From the IMG/VR virus record IMGVR_UViG_3300032241_001687, positions 1 through 58,015 of that record: a DNA stretch of 58,015 bases; one strand, 5' to 3'. The translations under genes and the position numbers were made by a program. This stretch comes from a virus. The stretch's first letter is position 1, and each line of letters begins with the position of its first letter. This document shows positions 34,533-41,603 of this stretch, piece by piece. Below the pieces are notes generated by a model. The model had not been told where the DNA came from. It saw nothing but the letters and a program-made list of their open reading frames with translations, and ran no database searches.

Positions 34533-35511
34533 CGAGTTCCTCTCTATATTTGTAATCATGGTTCATAAAACAACCTAGTGTACATCTATCTAAAAACTCA
34601 CACGATGCACAGTTGTATTTTTCTAAAAAACTATTTTCAATAATACTATTATCTTTTTTCTTTATAGGAGATTTATACATACTTAAAGATTTTTTATCTT
34701 GTACAAGATTACCACACTGACATAATGTACCATCTGCAAGAACTAATTTACTTACTCTACATGATGCATAATTGCGTTTATTAAATATCCAGTCTTTTAT
34801 AGGGTGTACATTTGGATATTTGTCAACACATAATTTAAAAAATTTTAATAATAATTCGTCTGATGGCATATTATGTTCTGCATGTTCATCTGGCATATAA
34901 TAATCAAAAAAAATATATTTACCTTTATTGTAAAGATAATCAAAATATTCATCACCATGTTTTAAGTAATATTCTATATTTGGTTTTGTAAGTAAACATG
35001 AAAAACATGTAATACGATTATCAAAATAATCAACATTCATTTTAAATATTTCAAATTGTGATTTATTAAAACGACCTCTAGGATCATATGAAGTAGTTAA
35101 TCTTGCAGATATATTATTGTCTTTTGAATACTGTAACAAATCTTCTATTTGTTCAATACCATTTCTATCAGTAACTAAGTTTGTGACCCAATTCAAAGAA
35201 TATTTTTTATTATATTTTTTTGCTATTTTTGATATACCTAAAGATAATTGTTTGTATGCTTCGTTGATTTCTTTTGTATAGATTGCAGGTGCAAAAACTT
35301 CACCACCCATTAAATTTAAAGTAATTGAATTTTTATTTTCTTTACTTACAAATTTATCAATAGGTTCTAGTTTATTTAATATTGTATCTAAACCTATTTT
35401 ATCTGAATGATTTTGCCAACAAAAAGAGCAACTTAAATTGCAGTATTCAAATAAATGAATTGTATATTCTTGTTCAGGATCACGTTTAGGATCAATCAAA
35501 AATTCACGCAT
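34459..35511 (-). CDS. Radical SAM protein B
   Basis: The 350-residue product has the cluster motif HLFEYCNLSCSFCWQNHS with Cys24, Cys28 and Cys31, and NLMGGEVFAP as the SAM-binding glycine segment. The C-terminal 90 residues hold a Cys-rich set: YASCRVSKLVLADGTLCQCG and CASCEFLDRCTLGC, likely two auxiliary clusters as in SPASM or Twitch enzymes. The N-terminal Arg/Asp/Pro stretch (REFLIDPKRDPEQEY) is not part of the core. It is followed by the overlapping 190-residue gene and preceded by the 369-residue unknown with an 11-base gap, the only real gap in the operon. Confidence 0.84.
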   Translation of the reverse strand: MREFLIDPKRDPEQEYTIHLFEYCNLSCSFCWQNHSDKIGLDTILNKLEPIDKFVSKENKNSITLNLMGGEVFAPAIYTKEINEAYKQLSLGISKIAKKYNKKYSLNWVTNLVTDRNGIEQIEDLLQYSKDNNISARLTTSYDPRGRFNKSQFEIFKMNVDYFDNRITCFSCLLTKPNIEYYLKHGDEYFDYLYNKGKYIFFDYYMPDEHAEHNMPSDELLLKFFKLCVDKYPNVHPIKDWIFNKRNYASCRVSKLVLADGTLCQCGNLVQDKKSLSMYKSPIKKKDNSIIENSFLEKYNCASCEFLDRCTLGCFMNHDYKYREELDECVYKLTHKYIEDVRVQKNYIAR

Positions 35512-35522
35512 AAAATAAAATC

Positions 35523-36632
35523 CTATAATAATTTAAATTTGGAAAGCGTGTCTATATCGTTATTTCTTTTAAAATTTAAAACGTTTTGTATAAAAACATA
35601 ATTTACATTTTCACTATCAGATTTAGGAACTAAACAAGTATCAAATGGATTTGCAATAACAAAATATAAAAAATTATCTAAATCAGTATCTGAAAGAGAT
35701 GTTTGTGCAGCTAATGGTAAATAATCAAATAGTTTAAATATATTTCTATCTATTTCCATAGCTTCAACATTTGCAAAAATGTTTATAATTGTATTTTTTA
35801 ATCCATTTAATTTATCTGCAGATAAACCTACTAAATTTGGTAATGTTAATATACCAGTAGAAAATTTAGATGTCCAAATAGAAGGATCTGCGTATGATGC
35901 CAATGATGCAACATTTTTAATTGGATTTACGTCTGTTAAATCCAAATCTGCATCAGTAAAATTTAATGCAGATTGAAATAATTTATTATTTAAATTATAT
36001 AAAACCATTTCTTTATTTTCTGCAAAAATATCTTTAAACCATCTATATAAAAACAAATGAACTGTAGATTTTAATTGTGTTTTATAATTTGTAGAACCAC
36101 TAAAATAATCACTTAACATATATTCAAATGATAACGATAATGATAAATTTTTAATAGTTTGTCTATCATCTGCAGAAATTGTAATTGCATTAAATGCGGC
36201 AGCAATAATATCACTTGAAATATTTGTATTAATTTGAACTGGATTTGTAGGTTGTACAGTTTGTTCAACACTATTTCTTAGTAGTCTTTCTTTATATATT
36301 GTTATGTTAAATAAATTTTGAAATCCAGATAAATCTAAATTAGGTAATATTATTTTAAACCATTTTGTAAAAAATTTTAAATATGCATCTGTATCACAAT
36401 AAATTATTATTTTTTTATTACTATTTTTATTATAAGTATTTAAAGAAGTAATTAATGTTAAAAAATCAATATCTTCAATTTTTTTTGCAAATTGTATTAA
36501 TTTGCCGCTTGTAACTTTTTGTAAATTGTCTAATATATCAACACCATTTATATTAGATATAACAACTCTATCAAAATTTAAAGATATTTTATCATCAAAA
36601 TCTAAATATGTTTTGTTAAAAAGATGCAACAT
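35523..36632 (-). CDS. Unknown protein in the modification operon (369 aa)
   Basis: Not recognised. The 369-residue product has an N-terminal alpha/beta-like half (KKIIIYCDTDAYLKFFTKWF) and a mostly helical C-terminal half rich in Leu, Asn and Asp (KNLSLSLSFEYMLSDYFSGS, YRWFKDIFAENKEMVLYNLN). No Cys cluster or known catalytic motif is seen, and no signal peptide. It overlaps the preceding 230-residue unknown gene by 17 bases, so both are co-translated with the candidate substrate. Possible roles are a recognition or scaffolding protein, or a large second substrate; neither is supported by motif. Confidence 0.65.
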   Translation of the reverse strand: MLHLFNKTYLDFDDKISLNFDRVVISNINGVDILDNLQKVTSGKLIQFAKKIEDIDFLTLITSLNTYNKNSNKKIIIYCDTDAYLKFFTKWFKIILPNLDLSGFQNLFNITIYKERLLRNSVEQTVQPTNPVQINTNISSDIIAAAFNAITISADDRQTIKNLSLSLSFEYMLSDYFSGSTNYKTQLKSTVHLFLYRWFKDIFAENKEMVLYNLNNKLFQSALNFTDADLDLTDVNPIKNVASLASYADPSIWTSKFSTGILTLPNLVGLSADKLNGLKNTIINIFANVEAMEIDRNIFKLFDYLPLAAQTSLSDTDLDNFLYFVIANPFDTCLVPKSDSENVNYVFIQNVLNFKRNNDIDTLSKFKLL

Positions 36633-37308
36633 TTTCTATAAATTCCTTATTTTTTATTTTAGCTTCTATAAATTCATTACCTTTTCCAGCTGCAATTGCC
36701 CAAGTTATTAAAAACATAGGATTTTTATCAACCGCCCAATAACTATACATATTTTTACCTTTAAACATATAATCATCAAAATAATGTGTATAAAATTTTA
36801 ATTTACTAATTATTTTATTATAAAATAAATAAAATCTTTCATTTTTTAATAAACTTATAAAATTAATACCAAAAATTTCATTTGTGTCATTTTTTTCAAA
36901 ACTTTTTGCATAATTTCTAAATTCTTCACTATTAATCATATACATATTATAAACTATTAAACTTTCTAATTTATTACACCATTTATCAATAATTTTTTTA
37001 TTATTATCTATAAAATCATCAAAAATTTTTATTTCATTTAATTTTTTATAACGTAATAAAATATCTATTGCAATATTTTCTAATGCTGATATATTAACCA
37101 ATGATGTAGAATTAAAATATTCGTTTATTAAATCTATATCAATATTTATAACATCACAAGGTAAATCTAAATTGCTTAAATAAGTAATAAAATTTTTTCC
37201 TTTTAATTCACTTTTTTCATAATCAATTTTATAAAATATATTTTTATCTGTAAAATATTTTTTTAAATTATCTACTGAAATAGGTACTGTTGTTTCTATT
37301 ATATTCAT
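36616..37308 (-). CDS. Unknown protein next to the CHxS protein (230 aa)
   Basis: Not recognised. Very Ile/Asn/Lys-rich (INIDIDLINEYFNSTSLVNI and LKFYTHYFDDYMFKGKNMY), predicted mostly helical. Its ATG overlaps the stop codon of the CHxS protein gene by one base (TAATG), so translation is coupled to that of the candidate substrate. A Trp-rich patch MYSYWAVDKNPMFLITWAIA could be a hydrophobic surface or membrane-associated helix. It may be a chaperone or recognition partner for the substrate; there is no motif evidence for an enzyme. Confidence 0.65.
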   Translation of the reverse strand: MNIIETTVPISVDNLKKYFTDKNIFYKIDYEKSELKGKNFITYLSNLDLPCDVINIDIDLINEYFNSTSLVNISALENIAIDILLRYKKLNEIKIFDDFIDNNKKIIDKWCNKLESLIVYNMYMINSEEFRNYAKSFEKNDTNEIFGINFISLLKNERFYLFYNKIISKLKFYTHYFDDYMFKGKNMYSYWAVDKNPMFLITWAIAAGKGNEFIEAKIKNKEFIENVASF

Positions 37309-37883
37309 TATCTTCTACCTCTCGAATTATGACAAGAACTATGACAACTTGCATGACATATGTTAACTGTTATAGTAGTTATATTAGCTCTTTGATTATT
37401 ATATTCGGTTTGCATATTTGTAAAAAATGTTTCTAAACCCGAAGCAGTTATTGTATTACCACTACTTACATTAGAATTATTTACCGAATTTAAAGTTTGT
37501 CTGTAACTTGTATTCATATACGCAACAGATGTGCTATTAAATATTATTCCAGGTGAACCATAACTTCCTGTATTACCTCCACCACCTGTAACGTTTAATA
37601 TTGCATTTAAATTTCTTATATTTGTATAAAGTTGAGTTTCCGCAAGTAAAGCAGATACTATATTTGCAGCAGTTATATTAGGAAGTCCTGGTTGTTGTAT
37701 AGAAGAACCTGTTGCCGTTACTGTTGTTCCTGAAGTAGTGCCTCCAAATTGAGATGAATCAAATTGTGAAAAAGGAAGAACATCTGTACCCCATACAATA
37801 TTTGCATTTGCAGTAGCAGTTACAAAATCTGCAAATCTGTTCACAATATTTTGCGAAGTAATAGGATTATTTAACGTTGTCAT
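37308..37883 (-). CDS. Candidate modified protein with C-terminal (Cys-His-x-Ser)x3
   Basis: The 191-residue product has a folded-looking N-terminal ~170 residues (NIVNRFADFVTATANANIVW, then ILNVTGGGGNTGSYGSPGII) and a short tail CHASCHSSCHNSRGRR. The tail is three tandem Cys-His-x-Ser units at 176-187 plus Arg-Gly-Arg-Arg. All three Cys and all three His of the whole protein are in this tail. A modifying-enzyme-rich operon with a short, strongly patterned C-terminal Cys/His/Ser segment is the layout of a ribosomally made peptide or a protein activated by a radical SAM maturase. The start overlaps the radical SAM/SPASM gene upstream by 17 bases. It resembles His-Xaa-Ser repeat substrates but has Cys before each His. 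Function is unknown; metal binding or virion display are options. Confidence 0.75.
   Translation of the reverse strand: MTTLNNPITSQNIVNRFADFVTATANANIVWGTDVLPFSQFDSSQFGGTTSGTTVTATGSSIQQPGLPNITAANIVSALLAETQLYTNIRNLNAILNVTGGGGNTGSYGSPGIIFNSTSVAYMNTSYRQTLNSVNNSNVSSGNTITASGLETFFTNMQTEYNNQRANITTITVNICHASCHSSCHNSRGRR
37323..37358 (-). repeat. 12-base coding repeat for the Cys-His-x-Ser tail
   Basis: Three 12-base units on the minus strand, each TGTCAT followed by six bases (GCAAGT, AGTTCT, AATTCG), encode Cys-His-Ala-Ser, Cys-His-Ser-Ser and Cys-His-Asn-Ser. The variable base choice in the third and fourth codons with fixed Cys-His codons shows constraint on the protein level. Confidence 0.85.
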
Positions 37884-38904
37884 ATTTTATATTACTTTTT
37901 AATTCCTTCATTAAACTTTTTGGTGCGCCACATATATTATCTTGCCAAGCAAGTTGATGACAATCACCTCCACAAAACTCAAAAACTTCGCAAGAAAAAC
38001 ATAAAGGATTTCTTGCACTTTCACAAGCAATGTTTTCTAATCTTATAGGACTATTTATAACTGTTTGTATATCATCATTTATAGTACCAAAAGAAAACTC
38101 GGGTGCAGAATTAGGACAACCTGATATAGTACCATCTGCGTTTATTGTAAATATTTTCTGTTCACAGTCTCTACAAAATGTACCACCTTTTAAAAAACCT
38201 GTTTCAAATTTATTGTATATTACTTCTAACGTTTCATTTTCAAACCAATTTCTACAATTAAATTCTTTAGATTGATGGTGCATTTTTAAAAACCATTTGT
38301 CTTGTTCAATATTATTAGGAAATATTTCAGGATGTAATTTTGCATTACCATTACCGGTTAATCGTTCAAATGATATTTCTTGTACACCTAATTCTTTAAT
38401 CCATTTTAATAAATCAATAGGTTCCATGGCAATAGTATCTTTAGTAACACTTATAAACAATTTGATTGTAACGCCTTTATTTAATAAATCTTTTACATTT
38501 TTTTCCCATAAATTATATTGTGCATCATTTTCAAAACGTATTTTTGGATCCCAACTTGTACCCATACGATTGTTTAATGGCCCTTTTATAAATTCGTAAT
38601 GTTCGTCTTTTAATTTAAAAACAAGATTTGAAGTTATACCCCATGACATATTAGGCCATAAATCTTTACATTCTTCATATACTTTATTCATATGAGATAC
38701 AGGCGCTAAGAATGGTTCGCCACCATGAAATTCTAAATGAATAGTATCTTCATCTTTATTAAAATATTGTCTAAATTTTTTTATAAAATCTATTGTTTTA
38801 AAATGATCAAAGTAAATTTTTTTACCATTGATACCATTTGTAAAACAATGTTTACAATTTAGTTGACAAGTTTCAGTTGTTTTTAAATAAAATATCCAGT
38901 TCAT
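37867..38904 (-). CDS. Radical SAM/SPASM peptide maturase A
   Basis: The best match to a classical peptide-modifying radical SAM enzyme in the cluster. The motif KTTETCQLNCKHCFTN carries Cys13, Cys17 and Cys20; FHGGEPFLAP at 59-68 is the SAM-binding site. The C-terminal SPASM domain starts at CRDCEQKIFTINADGTISGC (244-263), with further Cys at 294, 302, 305, 311, 315 and 325 (CFSCEVFEFCGGDC), enough for two auxiliary [4Fe-4S] clusters as in anSME-type maturases. Its stop overlaps the start of the CHxS protein by 17 bases, so enzyme and candidate substrate are made together. I infer it acts on that protein, for example by oxidising or cross-linking Cys or Ser; direct evidence is lacking. Confidence 0.9.
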   Translation of the reverse strand: MNWIFYLKTTETCQLNCKHCFTNGINGKKIYFDHFKTIDFIKKFRQYFNKDEDTIHLEFHGGEPFLAPVSHMNKVYEECKDLWPNMSWGITSNLVFKLKDEHYEFIKGPLNNRMGTSWDPKIRFENDAQYNLWEKNVKDLLNKGVTIKLFISVTKDTIAMEPIDLLKWIKELGVQEISFERLTGNGNAKLHPEIFPNNIEQDKWFLKMHHQSKEFNCRNWFENETLEVIYNKFETGFLKGGTFCRDCEQKIFTINADGTISGCPNSAPEFSFGTINDDIQTVINSPIRLENIACESARNPLCFSCEVFEFCGGDCHQLAWQDNICGAPKSLMKELKSNIKYDNVK

Positions 38905-39350
38905 TCATCATATCCTATACTTAATGCCCAGGTATCAGGTAAACTATTTACTTGATGTGGAGTTCCTTTAGGTATTGATATACCTTGACATTCTTTAATT
39001 AAAATTGGTTCATCATCTATAAAAACATTTTTTGCACCTTTTATTACATATAAAAAAACATTTACATCATCAGTATGTTTTGGAAAAGAAAAACCACCTA
39101 ATTGATTAAAAAATAATTGTACACTATTTACTTTAATTTGTAACTGTATATCTTTTAATAAAGATTTATGATAATTTTTATTATCTAAACCTTCAACTTT
39201 TATATTATTATATTTTTTAAAATTTTCAAGCCACTTACGATAAGACATAACATCTTTAACTCGAAAATCTTTTAAATTTTCATCTATATAAACAAGATCA
39301 TTATTTTCGTATCGTTCAACTGAAAAAATTTCATCAAATAAATTAGACAT
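38901..39350 (-). CDS. Cupin-type protein with iron-binding motif
   Basis: The 149-residue product has a C-terminal cupin barrel: FSFPKHTDDVNVFLYVIKG (88-105) with His92-x-Asp94, then KNVFIDDEPILIKECQGISI and PKGTPHQVNSL with His132, ending WALSIGYD. The H-x-D...H set is what non-heme iron cupins and JmjC-like hydroxylases use; the N-terminal ~85 residues are less clear and may dock a partner. It overlaps the radical SAM A gene by four bases (ATGA) and the upstream oxygenase by eight. I infer an oxidative tailoring enzyme or metal-binding helper. Confidence 0.75.
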   Translation of the reverse strand: MSNLFDEIFSVERYENNDLVYIDENLKDFRVKDVMSYRKWLENFKKYNNIKVEGLDNKNYHKSLLKDIQLQIKVNSVQLFFNQLGGFSFPKHTDDVNVFLYVIKGAKNVFIDDEPILIKECQGISIPKGTPHQVNSLPDTWALSIGYDE

Positions 39351-39963
39351 TTATATTAATTGTATGTAACTGTAGATTTACTACTAACGTTATTCTTTCT
39401 TCATCTCCACTGTAAGGAGTTACTTCGTGCCATACAATATTAGGACATACAATTAATCTATTTTTTTTAGTTTCTACTTTAAAGTATTTTGGATTAGAAT
39501 ATTCTTCTGTATAATCAAATGTAGGATCTATTAAAACTAACTGACCACCATTTTTTTTGTTATCTATATCATTTAAATAAAATATAGAAAATGCAGTAAT
39601 ATATGCATGAGTATGAGCACCTTTATAATCACCTTTTCTCATAAAAGGAAATTTACCAAAAGATAAAGCTAAATTTTTTGATATTTCATCTTTTGTTAAT
39701 TTATTATTATCATAAGATTGTGCCAATTCATAAAATCCATCAATAAACATATCTTTTAATTGTTTAATTTCAGAATATTTTGAAATATTTTCTTGTGTAA
39801 AAAAAGGTTTTGTTTGATTGCCTGCCTCAGAATAATTACCATCAACTTCTAAAAGTCTTGAAGAAAAATGAGAACGTACTATTGATTGGACAGTGTTATT
39901 CCAATCATCAGATAAATTAAAATCTTTTATTAATACATTTGTTTTGAAGGGTGTATAAATCAT
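39343..39963 (-). CDS. 2-oxoglutarate/Fe(II) oxygenase-like protein A
   Basis: The catalytic core is KGAHTHAYITAFSIFYLND (114-132) with candidate ligands His117/His119, GGQLVLIDPTF (139-149), CPNIVWHEVTPYSG (173-186) with distal His179, and Arg190 (EERITLVVN) for 2-oxoglutarate. It resembles the oxygenase at 31782-32363 in layout but is divergent in sequence. It is the first gene of the coupled operon, following the fibre-like gene by 20 bases. Those 20 bases hold a near-consensus late box (AATAAATA, 39969-39976) only five bases from the ATG; no strong ribosome-binding site is seen. Substrate unknown, likely protein or peptide. Confidence 0.8.
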   Translation of the reverse strand: MIYTPFKTNVLIKDFNLSDDWNNTVQSIVRSHFSSRLLEVDGNYSEAGNQTKPFFTQENISKYSEIKQLKDMFIDGFYELAQSYDNNKLTKDEISKNLALSFGKFPFMRKGDYKGAHTHAYITAFSIFYLNDIDNKKNGGQLVLIDPTFDYTEEYSNPKYFKVETKKNRLIVCPNIVWHEVTPYSGDEERITLVVNLQLHTININV

Positions 39964-39983
39964 AATTATATTTATTAATCAAA

Positions 39984-41381
39984 TTAAAGTATGATTGCTT
40001 GTATAATATTTGATGTACCTGTTGATGTATTACTATCTTCTAATGCAATTGCAAATATTTTTTCTTTCCAAACTTCACCTACTTTACATGCAAGTCCATT
40101 ATTATCTGCGATTAATTCATCACCTTTTGAAATAAATCCATTTACTTTAACTTTTACTTTACCTTTTAATGCAATTGGTTGACCTGTACCTTTGGCGTTC
40201 ATTAAATATGCAGGATTTTCTGAAATAACACCTATTGCTCTTTTACCAATGGAACTTGCAGTTACTTCTGCAGAACCACCTACCATCATTACTGTTCCAA
40301 CTTCATATTGTTGATCGGTAGCATAAATTTCAGCTAAATCGGCATAATCTGCACTTAATGATGTTGTATTTAAAATATTTAAATTTGGATTATAAGTTAA
40401 ATCTATATCTGTTCTTAATGCTTGATTTCCTGAATTACTAGCAACAAAAGGAACATAATAATTATTGTTATCTATATTTTGAGGTGTTACTGTTACCGTT
40501 GAAGCAATACTTGCAGTTCCAGTAAAACTAGTTGCAGTTACACTATTAAATGTAATAGAATCTCCTGCTACATTTAATTTTGAAGCTCTTATAGTATTAT
40601 CAGCAATATTACTATTTGTAATTGTACTAACTGCTATCATATTACCAGTAACAGTTCCACCATCAGAATTAGTTATAAGTGTACCTGTTATATTTGGTAT
40701 TGTAATTGTTCTATTTGCAGTAGGATCAGCAACTGTTAATGTTGTTTTATAAGCATCGTTTGTCGCACCTTCAAATTGAATATTTCCTGCAGTAGACAAA
40801 TATAAATTACCACCTAATGTAGTTAATCCTGTAACTCCCAAAGTTCCTGCAATAGATGTGTTACCAGTTGAACCTGCAACTGTAAATTTATTTGTATTAA
40901 TAGTTATATTTCCAATAGATGTATAAGAAGTTGCAGTTAGAGCACCTACGCCTAAAGTACCTGATGTAATTAAATTATTATTAGAAAATGAAATATTTCC
41001 ACCAGAAGAAGAAATACTTCCGCTAGATAAAGATAAATTAGAAACATTTAATTGCGTAGTAAGTGTAACTGTATTAGGTAAACCTATTGTTACAGTAGGC
41101 CCTGAACCAATAGAAACGGTAGTTTGATTATTAGTTCCATTAATAACAAGATTTGTTCCTGGGCCAATTAATTGAGTGTTATTTAAAGAATCTTTAATAT
41201 TAAAAGCAAAAGTACGTGCAACAAATTGAGAAATTTGAACAATAGCACCCATAACAGAGGTTGCATTTAATCCAGTTGTTGTTAATAAAGCGGGATCTCC
41301 AAAATCATTTGCTGTTAAGCTATTAAGCTTAATTCGCATTACATCTAGTGTATCTGTTGTATTAATTACTGTGACTGCCAT
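39984..41381 (-). CDS. Fibre-like virion protein with YADLAE-type C-terminal domain (465 aa)
   Basis: The N-terminal ~330 residues are repetitive Ser/Thr/Asn/Gly-rich beta phrases (NLSLSSGSISSSGGNISFSN, GNIQFEGATNDAYKTTLTVA). The C-terminal ~125 residues form a separate domain that begins SADYADLAEIYATDQQYEVG, then GTVMMVGGSAEVTASSIGKR and VKVKVNGFISKGDELIAD. This domain is found at the end of many marine phage virion and fibre proteins, where it may serve in trimerisation or as an intramolecular chaperone. It is three bases after the 73-residue coiled-coil gene and just before the modification operon, so its transcript may read through into it. Confidence 0.75.
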   Translation of the reverse strand: MAVTVINTTDTLDVMRIKLNSLTANDFGDPALLTTTGLNATSVMGAIVQISQFVARTFAFNIKDSLNNTQLIGPGTNLVINGTNNQTTVSIGSGPTVTIGLPNTVTLTTQLNVSNLSLSSGSISSSGGNISFSNNNLITSGTLGVGALTATSYTSIGNITINTNKFTVAGSTGNTSIAGTLGVTGLTTLGGNLYLSTAGNIQFEGATNDAYKTTLTVADPTANRTITIPNITGTLITNSDGGTVTGNMIAVSTITNSNIADNTIRASKLNVAGDSITFNSVTATSFTGTASIASTVTVTPQNIDNNNYYVPFVASNSGNQALRTDIDLTYNPNLNILNTTSLSADYADLAEIYATDQQYEVGTVMMVGGSAEVTASSIGKRAIGVISENPAYLMNAKGTGQPIALKGKVKVKVNGFISKGDELIADNNGLACKVGEVWKEKIFAIALEDSNTSTGTSNIIQAIIL

Positions 41382-41383
41382 AA

Positions 41384-41602
41384 TTATTTTTTAATAACCT
41401 CTTTTAATAATGATTTAATTTCAAACAATTCTGCTTTTAAAGTATTTATTTCTTTAACAGCATTTCTTATTTCATCACTTTGTTGTTGTCTTTTAGCGAT
41501 TCTTTCTTTATATAATTCAAATTCAGTTTTATTATTGTTTATAATAGCATTACTATTAGTATCTCTTACTAAAGATGAATATCCTTCTACTTTTAATTTC
41601 AT
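41384..41602 (-). CDS. Small coiled-coil protein (72 aa)
   Basis: Starts at ATG 41602, one base after the stop of the large gene upstream; an upstream TTG would overlap that gene and lacks a properly spaced site. The product begins MKLKVEGYSSLVRDTNSNAI, a phrase that recurs in small proteins of marine T4-like phages, and the second half is a predicted coiled coil (EIRNAVKEINTLKAELFEIK). It sits between the largest virion protein and a fibre protein. A role in fibre trimerisation, assembly or capsid is possible; none is shown. Confidence 0.7.
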   Translation of the reverse strand: MKLKVEGYSSLVRDTNSNAIINNNKTEFELYKERIAKRQQQSDEIRNAVKEINTLKAELFEIKSLLKEVIKK

Positions 41603-41603
41603 A

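Noticed and set aside
37323-37358. Identity of the CHxS protein as a standard His-Xaa-Ser (HxsA) substrate
   Set aside because: The His-x-Ser part fits, but each unit has a preceding Cys, there are only three units, and the enzyme set (four radical SAM, three oxygenases, one cupin) is different from the HXS system. I treat it as a separate type.
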